Shown: in pieces, positions 60,271-64,000 of the stretch
Position numbering within the stretch: the first letter of the stretch is position 1
Layout of the letters: the number at the start of each line of letters is the position of its first letter
Assembly (NCBI RefSeq): GCF_910591885.1
Contig: NW_025963655.1
Coordinates: 62,001-126,000, forward strand
Direction: 5' to 3'
From: Bombus terrestris
Taxonomy: Eukaryota > Arthropoda > Insecta > Hymenoptera > Apidae
DNA length: 64,000 nucleotides
Translations under genes and position numbers: made by a program
Notes under the pieces: generated by a model
Told to the model about the DNA's origin: nothing
Database searches by the model: none
The model's input: only the letters and a program-made list of their open reading frames with translations

Positions 60271-61740
60271 GTGGGACAACGTGGGACAACGTGGGACAAC
60301 GTGGGACAACGTGGGACATCGTGGGACAACGTGGGACAACGTGGGACAACGTGGGACAACGTGGGACACCGTTGGACAACGTGGGACACCGTTGGACATC
60401 GTTGGACACCGTGGGACAACGTGGGACAACTTGGGACCACGTGGGACAACGTGGGACAACGTGGGACAACGTGGGACAACGTGGGACAACGTGGGACAAC
60501 GTGGGACATCGTGGGACAACGTGGGACAACGTGGGACAACGTGGGACAACGTGGGACAACGTGGGACACCGTTGGACATCGTTGGACACCGTGGGACAAC
60601 GTGGGACAACGTGGGACAACGTGGGACAACGTGGGACAACGTGGGACAACGTGGGAAACCATGGAACAACGTGGGACAACGTGGGACACCGTTGGACATC
60701 GTTGGACAACGTGGGACAACGTGGGACAACGTGGGACAACGTGGGACAACGTGGGACAACGTGGGACAACGTGGGAAACCATGGAACAACGTGGGACAAC
60801 GTGGGACAACGTGGGACACCGTTGGACATCGTTGGACATCGTTGGACACCGTGGGACAACGTGGGACAACGTGGGACAACGTGGGACACCGTGGGACACC
60901 GTTGGACATCGCTGGACACCGTTGGACACCGTGGGACAACGTGGGACAACGTGGGAAAACGTGGGACAACGTGGGACACCGTTGGACATCGCTGGACACC
61001 GTTGGACATCGTTGGACACCGTGGGACAACGTGGGACAACGTGGGACAACGTGGGACAACGTGGGACAACGTGGGACAACGTGGGACAACGTGGGACAAC
61101 GTGGGACAACGTGGGACAACGTGGGAAACCATGGAACAACGTGGGACAACGTGGGACACCGTTGGACATCGTTGGACATCGTTGGACACCGTGGGACAAC
61201 GTGGGACAACGTGGGACAACGTGGGAAAACGTGGGACAACGTGGGACACCGTTGGACATCGCTGGACACCGTTGGACATCGTTGGACACCGTGGGACAAC
61301 GTGGGACAACGTGGGACAACGTGGGACAACGTGGGACAACGTTGGACACCGTGGGACAACGTGGGACAACGTGGGACAACGTGGGAAACCATGGAACAAC
61401 GTGGGACAACGTGGGACACCGTTGGACATCGTTGGACATCGTTGGACACCGTGGGACAACGTGGGACAACGTGGGACAACGTGGGACAACGTCGGACAAC
61501 GTGGGACAACGTCGGACAACGTGGGACAACGTGGGACATCGTGGGACAACGTGGGACAACGTGGGACAACGTGGGACAACGTGGGACAACGTGGGACACC
61601 GTTGGACACCGTGGGACACCGTTGGACACCGTTGGACATCGTTGGACACCGTGGGACAACGTGGGACAACGTGGGACAACGTGGGACAACGTGGGACATC
61701 GTGGGACAACGTGGGACATCGTGGGACAACGTGGGACAAC

Positions 61741-64000
61741 GTGGGGACACCGTTGGACATCGTGGACAACGTGGGACAGGGGACACGTGGGACAACGTGG
61801 GACACCGTTGGACACCGTTGGACACCGTTGGACACCGGTGGACATCGTTGGACACCGTGGGACAACGTGGGACAACGTGGTACAACGTGGGAAACCATGG
61901 AACAACGTGGGACAACGTGGGACACCGTTGGACATCGTTGGACAACGTGGGACAACGTGGACACGTGGGACAACGTGGGACAACGTGGGACAACGTGGGA
62001 CAACGTGGGACACCGTTGGACACCGTGGGACACCGTTGGACACCGTTGGACATCGTTGGACAACGTGGGACAACGTGGGACAACGTGGGAAACCATGGAA
62101 CAACGTGGGACAACGTTGGACACCGTGGGACAACGTGGGACAACGTGGGGACAACGTGGGAAACCATGGAACAACGTGGGACAACGTGGGACACCGTTGG
62201 ACATCGTTGGACAACGTGGGACAACGTGGGACAACGTGGGACAACGTGGGACAACGTGGGACAAACGTGGGACAACGTGGGACACCGTTGGGACACCGTG
62301 GGACACCGTTGGACACCGTTGGACATCGTTGGACACCGTGGGACAACGTGGGACAACGTGGGGACAACGTGGGACAACGTGGGACAACGTGGGACAACGT
62401 GGGACAACGTGGGACAACGTGGGACAACGTGGGACAACGTGGGACAACGTGGGACAACGTGGGACATCGTGGGACAACGTGGGACAACGTGGGACAACGT
62501 GGGACAACGTGGGACACCGTTGGACAACGTGGGACACCGTTGGACATCGTTGGACACCGTGGGACAACGTGGGACAACGTGGGACCACGTGGGACAACGT
62601 GGGACAACGTGGGACAACGTGGGACAACGTGGGACAACGTGGGACCACGTGGGACAACGTGGGACAACGTGGGACAACGTGGGACAACGTGGGACAACGT
62701 GGGACAACGTGGGACAACGTGGGACAACGTGGGACAACGTGGGACAACGTGGGACAACGTGGGACATCGTGGGACAACGTGGGACAACGTGGGACAACGT
62801 GGGACACCGTTGGACATCGTTGGACACCGTGGGACAACGTGGGACAACGTGGGACAACGTGGGACAACGTGGGACAACGTGGGACAACGTGGGAAACCGT
62901 GGAACAACGTGGGACAACGTGGGACACCGTTGGACATCGTTGGACAACGTGGGACAACGTGGGACAACGTGGGGACAACGTGGGACAACGTGGGACAACG
63001 TGGGACAACGTGGGACAACGTGGGACAACGTGGGAAACCATGGAACAACGTGGGACAACGTGGGACACCGTCGTTGGACATCGTTGGACATCGTTGGACA
63101 CCGTGGGACAACGTGCGGGACACCGTTGGACATCGCTGGACACCGTTGGACACCGTGGGACAACGTGGGACAACGTGGGAAAACGTGGGACACCGTTGGA
63201 CATCGCTGGACACCGTTGGACATCGTTGGACACCGTGGGACAACGTGGGACAACGTGGGACAACGTGGGACAACGTGGGACAACGTGGGACAACGTGGGA
63301 CAACGTGGGACAACGTGGGACAACGTGGGACATCGTGGGACAACGTGGGACAACGTGGGACACCGTTGGACATCGTTGGACAACGTGGGACAACGTGGGA
63401 CAACGTGGGACAACGTGGGACACCGTTGGACACCGTTGGACACCGTTGGACACCGTTGGACATCGTTGACACCGTGGGACAACGTGGGACAACGTGGGAC
63501 AACGTGGGGAAACCATGGAACAACGTGGGACAACGTGGGACACCGTTGGACATCGTTGGACAACGTGGGACAACGTGGGACAACGTGGGACAACGTGGGA
63601 CAACGTGGGACAACGTGGGACAACGTGGGACACCGTTGGGACACCGTGGGACACCGTTGGACACCGTTGGACATCGTTGGACACCGTGGGACAACGTGGG
63701 ACAACGTGGGACAAACGTGGGACAACGTGGGGACAACGTGGGACAACGTGGGACAACGTGGGACAACGTTGGGACAACGTGGACATCGTGGGACAACGTG
63801 GGACAACGTGGGACAACGTGGGACAACGTGGGACAACCGTGGGACAACGTGGGACAACGTGGGACAACGTGGACACCGTGGGACAACGTTGGACAACGTG
63901 GGACAACGTGGGACAACGTGGGACAACGTGGGACAACGTGGGACAACGTGGGACAACGTGGGACAACGTGGGACAACGTTGGGACAACGTGGGACAACGT
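61741..64000 (+). repeat. Out-of-register distal part of the array with clustered 1-base indels
   Basis: The same unit family continues, but register is lost at 61,741 (an extra G) and shifts repeatedly afterwards. Examples are a missing G near 61,763; a collapsed stretch near 61,776-61,790; extra G near 62,149, 62,361, 62,971, 63,506 and 63,729; an extra A near 62,264 and 63,711; an extra C near 63,836; and missing G near 63,469, 63,781 and 63,871. Most lie in runs of identical bases. The landmark pair with CCATGG is still present near 62,090, 62,160, 63,030 and 63,510, so this is the same array and not a new family. Either consensus quality falls here, or this is a decaying array edge; I favour the first. 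Confidence 0.93.

Larger units (their letters stand above)
781..61400 (+). repeat. Recurrent CCATGG landmark dimer (GTGGGAAACC + ATGGAACAAC)
   Basis: This fixed pair of variant units recurs about 90 times in register. Start positions include 781, 1241, 1781, 2681, 3501, 4361, 5671, 6321, 9471, 11371, 14651, 16231, 18461, 20881, 23481, 26181, 29291, 33731, 36101, 38271, 41171, 45091, 47881, 51601, 54511, 57181, 59361 and 61381. It carries three linked changes (C7 to A and A9 to C in the first unit; G1 to A and G5 to A in the second), so all copies descend from one event. It is absent from 11,671-14,650 and from 42,431-45,090. At 31,861, 32,141 and 32,821 the first unit is GTGGGAGACC. It marks modules of a higher-order repeat with variable length. 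Confidence 0.93.
1..61740 (+). repeat. In-register part of the array (6,174 units, no indels)
   Basis: Every unit begins at a coordinate ending in 1 throughout this stretch, so there is not one insertion or deletion that is not a whole multiple of 10 bp. Differences between units are substitutions only. Length changes between duplicated blocks are always whole units. This fits growth and loss by in-register unequal exchange or slippage. It also shows the consensus here is of high quality, because noisy long reads would normally leave errors in such a sequence. Confidence 0.97.
51..62650 (+). repeat. Recurrent GTGGGACCAC unit creating CACGTG (about 18 sites)
   Basis: A C at position 8 makes CACGTG at the junction with the next unit. 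Unit starts are 51, 12,771, 14,031, 14,451, 17,191, 20,031, 30,531, 31,981, 33,171, 35,171, 42,201, 50,421, 53,451, 55,891, 58,601, and 62,581 and 62,641 in the out-of-register part. A TTGGGACCAC form lies at 51,111, 54,161 and 60,431. Nearly every site follows GTTGGACACC and two or three GTGGGACAAC, so it is a single ancestral module spread by duplication. CACGTG is the core bound by many bHLH factors in animals and bZIP/bHLH factors in plants; binding here is not shown. Confidence 0.8.
1..64000 (+). repeat. 10-bp satellite/minisatellite array, whole window
   Basis: The whole window is made of the unit GTGGGACAAC and close variants, all in the same orientation. No inverted copy (GTTGTCCCAC on this strand) was found. 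Core positions G1 T2, G4 G5 A6 C7 A8 and C10 are nearly invariant; position 3 is G or T and position 9 is A, C or T. The consensus is 60% G+C and strongly strand-skewed (4 G, 3 A, 2 C, 1 T on this strand). Each unit junction supplies one CpG inside CGT. No flanking DNA is seen, so the true array is longer than 64 kb. Long arrays of short units like this are typical of eukaryotic satellite or megabase-scale minisatellite loci. I do not recognise this monomer as a named family. Chromosomal position and species are unknown. Confidence 0.98.

Noticed and set aside
22096..63997. - strand open frames of 13,000-13,963 codons and several shorter ones (2,202-6,539, 8,016-12,179, 14,907-22,859)
   Set aside because: The cause is the same on the reverse strand. 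They end only at rare substitutions that create a reverse stop, such as GTTACACACC at 2,201, GTGGGACTAC at 6,561 and 12,201, GTGGGTCAAC at 8,011 and GTTGGTCATC at 22,091. All three frames overlap with the same peptide repeat.
1..64000. CRISPR array
   Set aside because: Units are 10 bp and contiguous. There are no unique spacers of 25-40 bp, no cas genes, and no leader.
1..64000. Telomere repeat or centromere with CENP-B boxes
   Set aside because: The unit is not TTAGGG, TTTAGGG, TTAGG or a close relative, and I see no match to the 17-bp CENP-B box pattern. A centromeric or subtelomeric location is possible but not shown.
1..64000. Bacterial or phage origin with iterons, terminators, promoters or ribosome sites
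   Set aside because: Iteron arrays have far fewer copies and lie beside a replication gene. GTGGGA has no role as a ribosome site here because no gene follows it, and no hairpin-plus-T terminator occurs.
1..64000. Strong inverted-repeat or cruciform structure
   Set aside because: Only a 4-bp end match (GTTG with CAAC) in the GTTGGACAAC form and the short palindromes ACGT, CACGTG and CCATGG were found. All units lie in one direction, so there is no long palindrome.
1..64000. p53-type response elements in the GGACA/CGT repeat
   Set aside because: The half-site needs a central C(A/T)(A/T)G. The array has CAAC, CACC or CATC there, so the core is not met.
61741..64000. A frame-shifted gene or pseudogene in the out-of-register end
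   Set aside because: The sequence is still the same 10-bp unit with scattered one-base indels. No non-repeat sequence or protein similarity is present.

Overview
The window is one tandem-repeat array from the first base to the last. I see no unique sequence, gene, RNA gene, transposon or array boundary. The monomer is 10 bp, GTGGGACAAC, and every copy is head to tail on the + strand. From 1 to 61,740 it runs in perfect 10-bp register (6,174 units). Almost all variation is at two sites in the unit: position 3 (G or T) and position 9 (A, C or T). The six resulting forms are GTGGGACAAC (commonest), GTGGGACACC, GTGGGACATC, GTTGGACACC, GTTGGACATC and GTTGGACAAC.

Rare off-type units act as landmarks and show a second level of order. 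The most regular landmark is the pair GTGGGAAACC + ATGGAACAAC, which creates a CCATGG site and recurs about 90 times at roughly 0.1 to 3 kb spacing. Others are GTCGGACAAC, GTGGGACCAC, GTGGGAAAAC, GCTGGACACC, GTGGGACAAA and GTGGGAGACC. With them one can see segmental duplications, nearly all at whole multiples of 10 bp. Offsets are about 0.3, 2.85, 6.36 and 1.9 kb in the first 12 kb; 1.26 kb at 11.9-14.4 kb; 2.84 kb at 15-20.7 kb; 6.34 kb between 20.6-22 and 26.9-28.4 kb; 0.77 kb at 22-23.5 kb; 1.16 kb at 28.4-30 kb; 0.96 kb at 31.3-32.9 kb; 0.75-0.84 kb at 42.7-45 kb; 3.7/3.0 kb at 47.5-54.4 kb; and 2.17 kb at 56.6-60.3 kb. T-rich modules at position 3 alternate with G-rich runs.

From 61,741 to the end about twenty one-base insertions and deletions, mostly in G, A or C runs, break the register. 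None occur before that point. This looks more like a poorly polished end of an assembly than biology, but both are possible.

The very long open frames, up to about 16,500 codons, are a by-product of the repeat. The unit lacks stop codons on both strands, and because 10 = 3x3+1 each strand gives the same 10-residue peptide repeat in all three frames. I do not call any of them a gene. The organism cannot be named from this sequence. A 64-kb satellite-like array with higher-order structure points to a eukaryotic heterochromatic, subtelomeric or pericentromeric locus, and speaks against a bacterial or phage replicon; this is inference.
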